Assembly (NCBI GenBank): GCA_002280485.1
Contig: NCED01000008.1
Coordinates: forward strand, 61,170-125,169
Reading direction: 5' to 3'
From: Caulobacterales bacterium 32-69-10
GTDB taxonomy: Bacteria; Pseudomonadota; Alphaproteobacteria; Caulobacterales; Caulobacteraceae
Length of the DNA: 64,000 nt
The position numbers and the translations under genes were made by a program. Shown here piece after piece: positions 1 through 8,308 of the stretch. The notes beneath the pieces are model-generated. The model did no database searches, was not told where the DNA came from, and saw nothing but the letters and a program-made list of their open reading frames with translations. The number at the start of each line of letters is the position of its first letter. Position 1 is the stretch's first letter.

Positions 1-1
1 G

Positions 2-3000
2 GCGCGCCTGCTGCGCCGCCTCCTGGCCCGCCTGCCTGATATCGCCCTGAACTGCGTCGTGGCCACCGACGACGACACGGGCCTGGCCACGCTCGCCGCC
101 GTGGCCCGATCCCACCCCGGCGTGCGGGCGCAGGCCTGGAGCCCGCCCGCCGACCCCGTCGGGGCCAGCCTCGGCGGCGAGGGCTTCGACCTCGTCGTCG
201 GCGCCTATGCCTTTACCCGCTCGGGCGTTTCCGCCGGGGCCGCCAGCGCGCTGCTTGCCCCCGGCGGCGTCCTCTTCGCCGTCGAACCCGAGCCCAACCG
301 CATCTGGCCCCTGGCCTTCGGGCCGCAAGCCGCCGCCCGTCTCGCCGAGGCCGAGGCCTGGGCCGAGCGCCTGCAGCTGTTCGGCTGCGTCGGCGTCGAG
401 ACGGCCCAGCTGCCCGGCGCCGTCTGGCCTGCCGCCCTCATCGCCGCCCAGCGCCCGGGGATCGATCGCTCCTTAGAGCCCGACGCCGGGCCGCCGGAGG
501 TGGAGAGCGTCATCCTCGTCCTCGGCGAAGGCCCCTCGGTCCTGGCCGAGGCCCTCACCGCCGCCCTGGCCGAACACCGCAAGTCGGCCCTGCTGCCGGC
601 CGACGCCTTGGAGGAGGTGCTGAGCGCCATCGGGCCGCCCGGCTGGCGCGACCTCGTGCTGGTGGCGCCCCGCGGCGCCAACGACCGCGCCGTGCTCGAA
701 CAGCTTCCCACCATCTGCGCCCGCCTGGCGGCCAGCGCCGGCGCCCTGCCGGCGGCCGAGCGCACCCGCTTCTGGCTGGTGGCCGAAGGCGCATCGACCG
801 ACCCGGGCGCCGCCGCCCTGGCCGGCCTGCGCAAGGTGATGACCAACGAGGGCGTCGACTGCCGCTTCGTGCGCATCGAACCGGACGTGGCCCCGGACCG
901 CCTGTCCGACGAGGTCCTGGCCCCCGGCGCCGAGCGCGAGGTGGTGCTGACCCCGCAGGGGCGCCTGGTCCCCCGCCTGCGCGCCGGCCTGCCCGCCGCA
1001 GCCGCGCCGCCGGCCGGCCGCAGGCTCGACATCCTGCGACCGGGCCTGCTCGGCAGCCTGGCCTGGGAGGCCCTTGATCCGCCCGCGCCCGGCCCCGGCG
1101 AGGTCGCCATCGCGGTGGGCGCCGCCGGCCTGAACTTCCGCGACGTGATGTGGGCCCTGGGCGCCCTGCCGGACGAGGCCCTGATGGACGGCTTCTCCGG
1201 CCCGACCCTCGGCCTGGAATGCGCCGGGGTGGTCACCGCCGTCGGCGAAGGCGTCGAAGGCGTGGCGGTCGGCGACGCGGTCGCCGCCGTGGCCCCCGCC
1301 GCCCTGGCCACCCACGTCGTCACCAAGGCCCACGCGGTTTTGCGCCTGCCCGCCGGCATGGATTTCGCCGCCGCCGCCACCTTGCCGGTCACCGCCATGA
1401 CCGCGGTCTACGCCCTCGGCCGCCTGGCTGATCTGCAGCCGGGCGAGCGGGTGCTGATCCACGGCGGCCTCGGCGGCGTCGGCCTGGCCGCCATCCAGTA
1501 CGCCCGCCACCGCGGCGCCGTGGTCTTCGCCACCGCCGGCTCGCCGGCCAAGCGCGAGCTGCTGCAGCTGCTCGGCGTCGACCACGTCTTCGACAGCCGC
1601 AGCGCCAGCTTCGCCGACCAGATCCTCGCCGCCACCAGCGGCGAAGGCGTCGACGTGGTGCTGAATTCCCTCTCGGGCGCCCTGATGCAGGAGTCCCTGC
1701 GCCTGCTGAAGCCCTTCGGCCGCTTCCTCGAAATCGGCAAGCGCGACCTGTTCGGCAACACGCCCGTGGGGCTGCGGCCGCTGCGCCACAACGCCTCGTA
1801 CTACGCCATCGACGCCGACCAGCTGCCACGCCTGCGCCCGGCCCTGGCCGCCGCCCTGTTCCGCGAGATCGGCGAGCTGATCGCGTCCGGCGCCCTGAAG
1901 CCCCTGCCCTATCGCGCCTTCGGCTTCGACGACGCGGTCGAGGCCTTCCGGCTGATGCAGGGCTCGGGCCACATCGGCAAGATCGTGCTGATCCCCGAAC
2001 CCGTCGTAGAGCCGCCGCCCGCCACCCCAGCCTTCGCCGTCAGCCCCGACCGCACCTATGTGGTCTCCGGCGGCACGGTCGGCTTCGGGCTGGAGACCGC
2101 CCGCTGGCTCGCCGCCCGCGGCGCGAAATCCCTGGCCCTGCTCGGCCGCCGCGGCCCCGCCACCCCGGGCCTCGCCCCCGTCCTCGCCGACCTGGCGGCG
2201 CAGGGCGTCGACGCCCGCGCCTTCGCCTGCGACGTCGCCGGCGCGGCCGCGTTGGAACGGACCCTCGCCTCCATCCGCGCCGACATGGCGCCCATCGGCG
2301 GGGTCGTGCACGCCGCCATGGTCATGGACGACGGCCTCCTGCCCAACCTCGACCGCGCCCGCTTCGCCTATTCGCTGGAGCCGAAACTGGCCGGCGCCTG
2401 CGCCCTCGACCGCCTGACCCGCGCCGACCCGGTCGAGGTCTTCGTGCTCTATTCCTCCATCGCCGCCGCCCTGGGCAGCCCGGGTCAGGGCAACTACGTC
2501 GCCGCCAACGCCGCGATCGAGGCCATCGCCCGCCGGCGCCACGCCGCCGGCCTGCCGGCCCTGGCCGTGCAATGGGGCCCGATCTCCGACGCCGGCTACC
2601 TGGCCCGGCAGACCCATATCCGCGACATTCTGGAGCGGGTCCTGGCCTCGGGCGAGCTGACCGCGCAGCTGGCCCTGGACGCCCTGCCGGCCCTGATCGA
2701 GTCCGGCCTGCCCGTGGCGGGCTACGCCCTGGTCGACTGGAGCGTGATCCGCCGCCAGCTGCCCGTCGGCGCGACGCCCTTCCTCGACGACCTCGCCGAC
2801 GGCGGCCCGGCCAAGGCCGACCACCGCTCCCTGCGAGAGGAGATCGCGGGCTGCACCTGGGATGAGGCCCGGGCGCTCACCGCCGACCTGCTCGCCGACG
2901 AGGTGTCGTCGATCCTGCGGCTGCAGCGCGACAAGATCGACCTCGACCGGCCGATCGCCGACATGGGCTTCGACAGCCTGATGGCCCTGGAGCTGCGCCT

Positions 3001-3178
3001 CGCCGTCGAGGCGCGGCTGGGCCAGGAGCTGCCGCTGCTTTCGGTCGGCGGCGGGACCACCCTCAACGCCATCGCCGCCCGTGTGGTGCGGACCGCCCGG
3101 GGCGAGGCCCCGCCCGAGGCCTCCGACCTCGCCGACCGCTTCGCCCGCCATGAGCCCACCGCGGAGCTGGGGGCGTGA
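2..3178 (+). CDS. Type I polyketide synthase, C-terminal part (MT remnant-ER-KR-ACP)
   Basis: The frame is open to the left edge, so the start and the expected KS/AT/DH domains lie outside. Domains in order over the visible 1058 residues: the tail of a class I methyltransferase-like domain (FDLVVGAYAF, then LAPGGVLF; about 1-140); a degenerate Rossmann region fitting a KR structural subdomain (about 165-335); an enoylreductase (about 340-660) with NADPH motif HGGLGGVGLA; a ketoreductase (about 680-870) with the Ser/Tyr/Asn catalytic set visible as YSS and NYVAAN; and an acyl carrier domain with GFDSL, the phosphopantetheine Ser being about residue 992. This is the organisation of a fully reducing, C-methylating module. 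There is no thioesterase. The next gene starts inside the stop codon (GTGA), suggesting that the ACP-bound chain goes to that enzyme. The product is unknown. Confidence 0.93.
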   Translation, partial: ARLLRRLLARLPDIALNCVVATDDDTGLATLAAVARSHPGVRAQAWSPPADPVGASLGGEGFDLVVGAYAFTRSGVSAGAASALLAPGGVLFAVEPEPNRIWPLAFGPQAAARLAEAEAWAERLQLFGCVGVETAQLPGAVWPAALIAAQRPGIDRSLEPDAGPPEVESVILVLGEGPSVLAEALTAALAEHRKSALLPADALEEVLSAIGPPGWRDLVLVAPRGANDRAVLEQLPTICARLAASAGALPAAERTRFWLVAEGASTDPGAAALAGLRKVMTNEGVDCRFVRIEPDVAPDRLSDEVLAPGAEREVVLTPQGRLVPRLRAGLPAAAAPPAGRRLDILRPGLLGSLAWEALDPPAPGPGEVAIAVGAAGLNFRDVMWALGALPDEALMDGFSGPTLGLECAGVVTAVGEGVEGVAVGDAVAAVAPAALATHVVTKAHAVLRLPAGMDFAAAATLPVTAMTAVYALGRLADLQPGERVLIHGGLGGVGLAAIQYARHRGAVVFATAGSPAKRELLQLLGVDHVFDSRSASFADQILAATSGEGVDVVLNSLSGALMQESLRLLKPFGRFLEIGKRDLFGNTPVGLRPLRHNASYYAIDADQLPRLRPALAAALFREIGELIASGALKPLPYRAFGFDDAVEAFRLMQGSGHIGKIVLIPEPVVEPPPATPAFAVSPDRTYVVSGGTVGFGLETARWLAARGAKSLALLGRRGPATPGLAPVLADLAAQGVDARAFACDVAGAAALERTLASIRADMAPIGGVVHAAMVMDDGLLPNLDRARFAYSLEPKLAGACALDRLTRADPVEVFVLYSSIAAALGSPGQGNYVAANAAIEAIARRRHAAGLPALAVQWGPISDAGYLARQTHIRDILERVLASGELTAQLALDALPALIESGLPVAGYALVDWSVIRRQLPVGATPFLDDLADGGPAKADHRSLREEIAGCTWDEARALTADLLADEVSSILRLQRDKIDLDRPIADMGFDSLMALELRLAVEARLGQELPLLSVGGGTTLNAIAARVVRTARGEAPPEASDLADRFARHEPTAELGA

Positions 3179-4536
3179 CCGGCCGCCCCGGCGGGTTCGG
3201 GCTGGAGCCCGACGCCAAGGCGCGCCTGCTGGGCCAGCTGGCCGGCAAGGCGGTGCAGCCCCGCGCCCCCGCCGTCTCCTCGCCGCTGGAACGTCCGCCC
3301 CTGGGCGACCCTGACGCCCTCAAGGAGGCCGGGATCGTCGCCGAGATCGGCGCCCTGCTGGGGATCGAGAACCCGTTCTTCCGCGCCTATTCGGGCCTGC
3401 CCACGCCCTTTGCCGAGGTCGAGGGCCGGACCGTCTCCAACTTCGCCTCCTACAACTACCTCGGCCTCAACGGCCACCCGCGGGTCAGCCAGGCCGCCAA
3501 GGCCGCCATCGACCGCTACGGCACCTCCGTCTCCGGCAGCCGCATCATGTCGGGCGAGCGCCCGGTCCACCGCGCGCTGGAGGCGGCCCTGGCCGGCGTC
3601 TACCGGGCCGAGGACTGCGTGACCTTCGTCAGCGGCCACGCCGCCAACGTCACCACCATCGCCCACCTGACCGGCCCCGAGGATGCGGTCGTCTATGACG
3701 CCCTGGCCCACAACAGCATCGTCCAGGGGGCGATCCTCTCAGGAGCCCGGCGGCGCAGCTTCGCCCACAACGACCCGGACGAGCTGGAGCGGGCCCTGCA
3801 CCAGGTGCGCAGCCAGGCGCGCCGCATCCTGGTGGTCGTCGAGGGCTGCTACAGCATGGACGGGGACGTGCCCGACCTGCCGCGCATGGCCGCCATCGTC
3901 CGCCGCTACGGCGCATACCTCATGGTGGACGAGGCTCACGCCCTGGGGGTGCTGGGGGCCACGGGCCGCGGCGCGGCCGAGCATTTCGACATGGACCCGG
4001 CCCTGGTCGACCTGTGGATGGGCACCCTCAGCAAGACCCTCGCCTCCTGCGGCGGCTATATCGCCGGCGGCGGGGCGGTGGTCGAGCACCTGAGGGGAAG
4101 CGCGCCCGGCTTCCTGTTCTCGGTCGGCATGCCCGCGCCGGTCGCCGCCGCGGCCCTGGCGGCCCTGGAGACCATGCTGGACGAGCCCGAGCGGGTCGCG
4201 CGCCTGCACGCCAACGGCCAGGTGTTCCTGCAGGCCGTGAAGGCCGCCGGCCTCGATTCGGGGGCCGCGATCGGCGAAGCCGTCATCCCCGTCATCATCG
4301 GCAGCTCCCTGCGCACGGCGCTCACCGCCGACGCCCTGTGGAAGGCCGGGGTCAATGTCCAACCGATCCATTATCCCGGCGTGCCCGAGCGCACCGCCCG
4401 ACTGCGCTTCTTCATCACCTCCGAGCATGAGCCTCAGGAGCTGCGCCGGGTGGCCGCCCTGACCGCCGAGCGCCTGGCCGCGGTCCAGGTCGACCCGGCC
4501 CTGATCGCCGAGCTCGCGGCAAAGCTTGGCTCATGA
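3175..4536 (+). CDS. PLP-dependent alpha-oxoamine synthase partnered with the PKS
   Basis: A 453-residue fold-type I PLP enzyme of the alpha-oxoamine synthase family (relatives: serine palmitoyltransferase, KBL, BioF, HemA). These enzymes condense an amino acid with an acyl thioester and release CO2. Visible motifs: SGHAANVTT near the cofactor, AHNSIVQGA (the His-Ser region), VDEAHALGVLG, and GTLSKTLASCGGY with the probable Schiff-base lysine at residue 287. An N-terminal extension of about 55 residues precedes the catalytic core and could be a carrier-protein docking segment (inference). The GTG start overlaps the PKS stop, so the two are translationally coupled. In known PKS clusters such enzymes release the chain as an alpha-aminoketone. 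A stand-alone sphingoid-type synthase is possible, but the coupling argues for ACP-bound acyl chains as substrate. Confidence 0.88.
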   Translation: MTGRPGGFGLEPDAKARLLGQLAGKAVQPRAPAVSSPLERPPLGDPDALKEAGIVAEIGALLGIENPFFRAYSGLPTPFAEVEGRTVSNFASYNYLGLNGHPRVSQAAKAAIDRYGTSVSGSRIMSGERPVHRALEAALAGVYRAEDCVTFVSGHAANVTTIAHLTGPEDAVVYDALAHNSIVQGAILSGARRRSFAHNDPDELERALHQVRSQARRILVVVEGCYSMDGDVPDLPRMAAIVRRYGAYLMVDEAHALGVLGATGRGAAEHFDMDPALVDLWMGTLSKTLASCGGYIAGGGAVVEHLRGSAPGFLFSVGMPAPVAAAALAALETMLDEPERVARLHANGQVFLQAVKAAGLDSGAAIGEAVIPVIIGSSLRTALTADALWKAGVNVQPIHYPGVPERTARLRFFITSEHEPQELRRVAALTAERLAAVQVDPALIAELAAKLGS

Positions 4537-4552
4537 GCCGGACGGCGCGCCC

Positions 4553-5533
4553 GTGAGCCTGCTCCTGCCCCTGCTGGCGGCCGCCGCGGTGGGCCAGCCC
4601 ATGGCCTATCCGTCGTTCCCGACCAGCCGCGACTTCAGCGCCGTCGCCCGCTGGCTGGAGCGGGAGTCGGGCGTCGCCCGCCGCGACCTCGTCGCCGTCC
4701 ACGACGACCTGGCCTGGGCCATGGCCCCCATCAGCGGCGAGCGCCTCGCAGGCCAGCCGGCGGTGATGCGCGTCGAGGCCCTGGACGCCGCCGCCTGGAG
4801 GCGGCTGGGCGGCCGCTCGGCCATCGTCTTCCTCGACCCGGACTGCGAGGCCCGCCGCGCCACGGTCCGCAGCGCCGATATCTACGCCGCCTCCAACCTG
4901 TTGGGCGACGTTCGCCGCGGCGTGGAGCCCTCGGCCCTGCCCGTCACGCCGGACGCCCTCGCCGCCGTCGCCCTCGGCCTGTGCCGGGGCGCGGTCCCCC
5001 GGCCTCAGCCGGTCGCCGTCGCCGTCGCCGCGCCCGTTTCGCCCCCGGCGCCGAAACCAGCCCCCGCTCCGCGCCCGGCGCCCCCGCCGCCTGCGCCGCC
5101 GCCCGTTCAGGTCGCCCGCCCCGCCCCGACGATTCAGGCCGCTCCGCCGCCGACCCCGCCGACCCGTCCAGCCGTGGCGGCCGGTCCTGCCGCCGCCCCT
5201 GTCAGCCCACCCGCGTCCGTGATCGCACAGGCGGCTCCCTCGCCGCCGTCGCCTCCGGCCCCACCGCCCCAGCCGGCTCCGGCCGCCGGGCCGACCGTCC
5301 AGATCGGGGCCTTCGGTTCCTCGGGTGCGGCCATGGTGGCGTTCAGCGAGCTGGTCGCCGCCCAGCCCAGGCTTCTCGCCGGCAAGCTGCAGCGGCTGGA
5401 GCCGGTCGCGGTCCAGGCGGGCACGCTCTATCGCGCGGTGCTGACGGGGTTTTCGACCGAAGCCGAGGCCCAGGCCTTCTGCAGGGCCCTCACGGCGGCC
5501 GGCAAGCCCTGCGTGGCGCGGCCCGGGCCCTGA
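4553..5533 (+). CDS. Secreted proline-rich protein with C-terminal SPOR domain
   Basis: A 326-residue protein. I chose the GTG at 4553 because it places a hydrophobic signal segment (SLLLPLLAAAAVGQP) at the N terminus; a TTG at 4526 would add nine residues and overlap the previous gene. A globular N-terminal part (about 20-145) that I do not recognise is followed by a long Pro/Ala linker (about 150-245) and a SPOR domain (TVQIGAFGSS..., YRAVLTGF...) ending in a Cys-containing segment. SPOR domains bind denuded peptidoglycan, so a periplasmic, septal or cell-wall role is likely. It follows the oxoamine synthase by 16 bp on the same strand, but nothing in it suggests a role in polyketide synthesis. 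Confidence 0.75.
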   Translation: MSLLLPLLAAAAVGQPMAYPSFPTSRDFSAVARWLERESGVARRDLVAVHDDLAWAMAPISGERLAGQPAVMRVEALDAAAWRRLGGRSAIVFLDPDCEARRATVRSADIYAASNLLGDVRRGVEPSALPVTPDALAAVALGLCRGAVPRPQPVAVAVAAPVSPPAPKPAPAPRPAPPPPAPPPVQVARPAPTIQAAPPPTPPTRPAVAAGPAAAPVSPPASVIAQAAPSPPSPPAPPPQPAPAAGPTVQIGAFGSSGAAMVAFSELVAAQPRLLAGKLQRLEPVAVQAGTLYRAVLTGFSTEAEAQAFCRALTAAGKPCVARPGP

Positions 5534-5543
5534 CGCGGGGGCT

Positions 5544-7802
5544 CTACGCTCCGACGTGGGCCGCCAGCTCCGCGTAGGCGCAGACGATATGGTAGAATGA
5601 ACTGGCCGGAGCCGGCTCTTCGACGAAGCTGCCGTCCGCGCGGCGCTTGTCCCGCCACAGGCCGGGCACCACCCCTTCGAAATAGGTCATCAGCGCCTCG
5701 CCGGCCTGGGCGGCGGCGGTCAGATAGGCGTCGCGGACGATGGGATCCTTCTCCCCGTCGGCGAGCATCAGCCCGGCCTTCAGGCGCTCGGTCTGCGGCC
5801 ACAGGCGCGCGTCCGGGTCGGCCACGCTGAAGTCTTCGAGCAGGTCGTTGATCGTCACGCCGCTCTTGAGATCCACCCCGCGCTCGCCGATCACGAACAG
5901 CCGCCGCGCCGCCGCCATCGCGTCCGGGCGCGAGCGCCGCCGGCCCCACCGCTCCAGCAGCCACGCCCATTCGAACTGGTGGCCGGGCTCGACCAGCTGG
6001 CCATCGCGGCCGGGGGCCGGGGCCCAGTCGGCGGTGAAGTTCTCCTTCACCACCCCATGGGCCGGATCGATCAGCCGGGTCAGGCACAGTTCGGCCAGGT
6101 CGTCGGCGAGGGATTCCCATTCCTCCCCGCCGTCGGCCTCGGCCCAGGCCAGGGCGCTCTCCATCAGGTGCATATGCGGGTCGGACTGGAACGGCGTCGG
6201 GCCGCCGACCTCCGCGAAGCCCCCGGCGGCATGGCCGTGGTTGGCCTTCAGGGCGGTCAACAGGGCCACGGCTTCGGCGCGCAGCACCGCGGCCTCGTCC
6301 GGCAGGGCCTTGGCCCCTTCGGCCAGGGCGAGGAGCACGAAGGCCTGGTCGTAGACGGTCGAGGTCTCGTCGGCAGGGGTCCCGTCCGGGTGCAGCAGGG
6401 TGCGGAACAGGCCGTCCGGGCGGCGGTAGCGGTCGCGCAGGAAGAACAGGCCCTGGGTCATGGCGCGCCGCCACGGCCCCGCCCAGCCCAACTGGCCGGC
6501 GATGGCGTAGCAGAAGGTCTGGCGGCCCTGCACGCGGGCGCGCAGGAGGCGGTTCACCGGATCGCCGTTGGGCTCCAGCGCTTCGCGGAAGCCCCCCACC
6601 AGGGGATCGGAGCCCAGGCACCACCACACCGGCAATGCGCTGGTGAAGAGCCAGCGCTCGAAGCGGGCCCGCAAGGCCGCCAGGGCGGCCTGGGGCGGCG
6701 GCGGCGGCGCCGGGGGCGGGGTCATCGCCTTCAACTGGTCGTAGGCGATCTTGACCGACTGGCTGGCGTCCAGGCTGCAAACCAGGACGTCGTCGCCCTC
6801 GATGACCACCGCGACGCGGTCCAGCCCTATGCCGACCACCGTGCGTCCCGCGGGCGCGCGGATCAGGCTGTCGCGGCTGTCCAGCAGCAGGGCCCCGCCG
6901 TCGTTCACATTGCCGTCGGCGTCCCGGGCCGAGGCGGCCCAGACCGCTTCCCAGGCGCCCACGTCCGACCAGGCCAGGCTGATCGGCAGGACGGCGGCGC
7001 GGTCGGTCTTCTCCATCACCGCATAGTCGATGGATATCTTCGGCGCCCGGCCGAACACGGGGGCCAAGCGGACCATCGGGCTGGAGGCCGTGACGCCCGA
7101 CACCTGGGCGTCGGTGACCCTGGCGTCGCGGACGGCGTCGCGGACGATCCGCAGCAGTTCGGGGGCGTAGTTCTCCAGTTCGCCGAGCAGCACGCCCGCC
7201 CCGAAGACGAAGTTGCCGCTGTTCCACAGATAGCCGGCGTCGACATAGCTGCGCGCCATGGCGGCGCCCGGCTTTTCGACGAAGCGATCGACCTTGCGGA
7301 TCTGCCGGCTCCCCTCCAGGGCGGCGCCTGGGGCGATGTAGCCATAGGCGCTGGACGGTTCGGTCGGCGTCACGCCGAAGGTGACGATGGCGCCCATGGC
7401 CGCAGCTTCGGCGGCGGTCTCCACCGCCCTGCGAAAGGCGGGGGCGTCCGGGATGTGATGGTCCGAGGCGACCATGGCCACGACCGCGTCGGAGTCGAGG
7501 GCGGCGATCCAGGCCGCAGCGGCGGCGAGGGCGGGCGCGCTGTCGCGCCCCTCCGGCTCGATCATCACCGTGGCGGACACGCCGAGTTCCGCAAGCTGGG
7601 CCTGGACGGTGGCGGCATGGGCCTCGCCGGCGACGATCAGCGGCGACTGGCCGCCGCTCAGGCCGCCCATCCGCAGCACCGTCTGCTGGAACAGGGACCG
7701 CGGCCCCAGGAGCGGCAGGAACGGCTTGGGCCGATCGGCGCGGGACGCGGGCCACAGACGCACGCCGGCGCCGCCGCAGAGAATGACCGGATGGATGCGC
7801 AA
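5544..7802 (-). CDS. Mannose-1-phosphate guanylyltransferase fused to AGE-family isomerase domain
   Basis: A 752-residue two-domain protein. Residues 1 to about 350 form a nucleotidyltransferase with the signature GGAGVRLWPASR followed by DRPKPFLPL, later FVEKP and WNSGNFVFGAG, as in ManC/CpsB GDP-mannose pyrophosphorylases. After a Pro-rich linker (about 365-375), residues 380-752 are an (alpha/alpha)6-barrel N-acylglucosamine 2-epimerase-like domain (FCYAIAGQLGW, YDQAFVLLALAEG, DPHMHLMESALAW, PGHQFEWAWLL). The pairing suggests mannose-6-phosphate/fructose-6-phosphate interconversion coupled to GDP-mannose formation, analogous to ManC-ManA fusions but with an unrelated isomerase fold (inference). 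The start is TTG at 7802, because conserved sequence begins at once and no ATG or GTG is available. It probably feeds surface polysaccharide synthesis. Confidence 0.88.
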   Translation of the reverse strand: MRIHPVILCGGAGVRLWPASRADRPKPFLPLLGPRSLFQQTVLRMGGLSGGQSPLIVAGEAHAATVQAQLAELGVSATVMIEPEGRDSAPALAAAAAWIAALDSDAVVAMVASDHHIPDAPAFRRAVETAAEAAAMGAIVTFGVTPTEPSSAYGYIAPGAALEGSRQIRKVDRFVEKPGAAMARSYVDAGYLWNSGNFVFGAGVLLGELENYAPELLRIVRDAVRDARVTDAQVSGVTASSPMVRLAPVFGRAPKISIDYAVMEKTDRAAVLPISLAWSDVGAWEAVWAASARDADGNVNDGGALLLDSRDSLIRAPAGRTVVGIGLDRVAVVIEGDDVLVCSLDASQSVKIAYDQLKAMTPPPAPPPPPQAALAALRARFERWLFTSALPVWWCLGSDPLVGGFREALEPNGDPVNRLLRARVQGRQTFCYAIAGQLGWAGPWRRAMTQGLFFLRDRYRRPDGLFRTLLHPDGTPADETSTVYDQAFVLLALAEGAKALPDEAAVLRAEAVALLTALKANHGHAAGGFAEVGGPTPFQSDPHMHLMESALAWAEADGGEEWESLADDLAELCLTRLIDPAHGVVKENFTADWAPAPGRDGQLVEPGHQFEWAWLLERWGRRRSRPDAMAAARRLFVIGERGVDLKSGVTINDLLEDFSVADPDARLWPQTERLKAGLMLADGEKDPIVRDAYLTAAAQAGEALMTYFEGVVPGLWRDKRRADGSFVEEPAPASSFYHIVCAYAELAAHVGA

Positions 7803-7865
7803 TTCGACCCCGAGGATTGTCGCCCGCTTATAGGTCGCCGACCTTTACCGCGCCATGAACCGCTT

Positions 7866-8162
7866 TTACCGGGCGCCCGCCGCTTCGTCGATGATCCGGC
7901 CCAGGGCGACGTCCTTGTCCGTCACCCCCTTCGCCGAGTGGGTCGTCAGCACCACCTCGACCCGGTCGTAGACGTTGCTCCACTCGGGATGGTGGTCGAG
8001 CTTTTCCGCCGCCAGGGCGACGCGGGTCATGAACCCGAACGCCTCGGCGAAGTCCTTGAACCGATAGCTGCGCGAAATCGCGTCGCGGTTCGGGACCGCC
8101 GCCCATCCCGGCAGGGCCTCCAGAGCCGCCGCCGCGCCGATCCGGCCGTCGTCTTGCGTCAT
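7866..8162 (-). CDS. phhB: 4a-hydroxytetrahydrobiopterin dehydratase (pterin-4a-carbinolamine dehydratase)
   Basis: A 98-residue protein of the DCoH/PhhB family, which dehydrates pterin-4a-carbinolamine during cofactor recycling; some bacterial members act with molybdopterin rather than biopterin enzymes. The family signature is present: [15 protein letters not shown]..., then [18 protein letters not shown] with the conserved His-His-Pro-x-W, and [20 protein letters not shown]. The ATG at 8162 (MTQDDG) gives the usual family length; an upstream alternative would add nine residues. No phenylalanine hydroxylase gene is visible nearby, so its physiological partner cannot be read from context. 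It is divergent from the capD-like gene, with 146 bp between them. Confidence 0.93.
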   Translation of the reverse strand: MTQDDGRIGAAAALEALPGWAAVPNRDAISRSYRFKDFAEAFGFMTRVALAAEKLDHHPEWSNVYDRVEVVLTTHSAKGVTDKDVALGRIIDEAAGAR

Positions 8163-8308
8163 GGCGATCCTCTGGTCCGGGGCCAGCATGGCGCCCCGCG
8201 ACGGTCAGGCCCAGAGCCGCCCGTGTTGGAGCGACGCAGTTTCTGGTCTACTGGACTTTCGTCGGGGGAACCGGGCCGGCCAGCGCGCCGGCGCCAGGGA
8301 TCGAGCGC

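Noticed and set aside
205..3151. Long antisense open frames (for example 473-3151 on the minus strand) across the PKS
   Set aside because: In such GC-rich DNA the opposite frames of real genes stay open. These translations are low-complexity Gly/Ala/Arg/Gln sequence with no recognisable domain, while the plus-strand frame has clear ER, KR and ACP domains.
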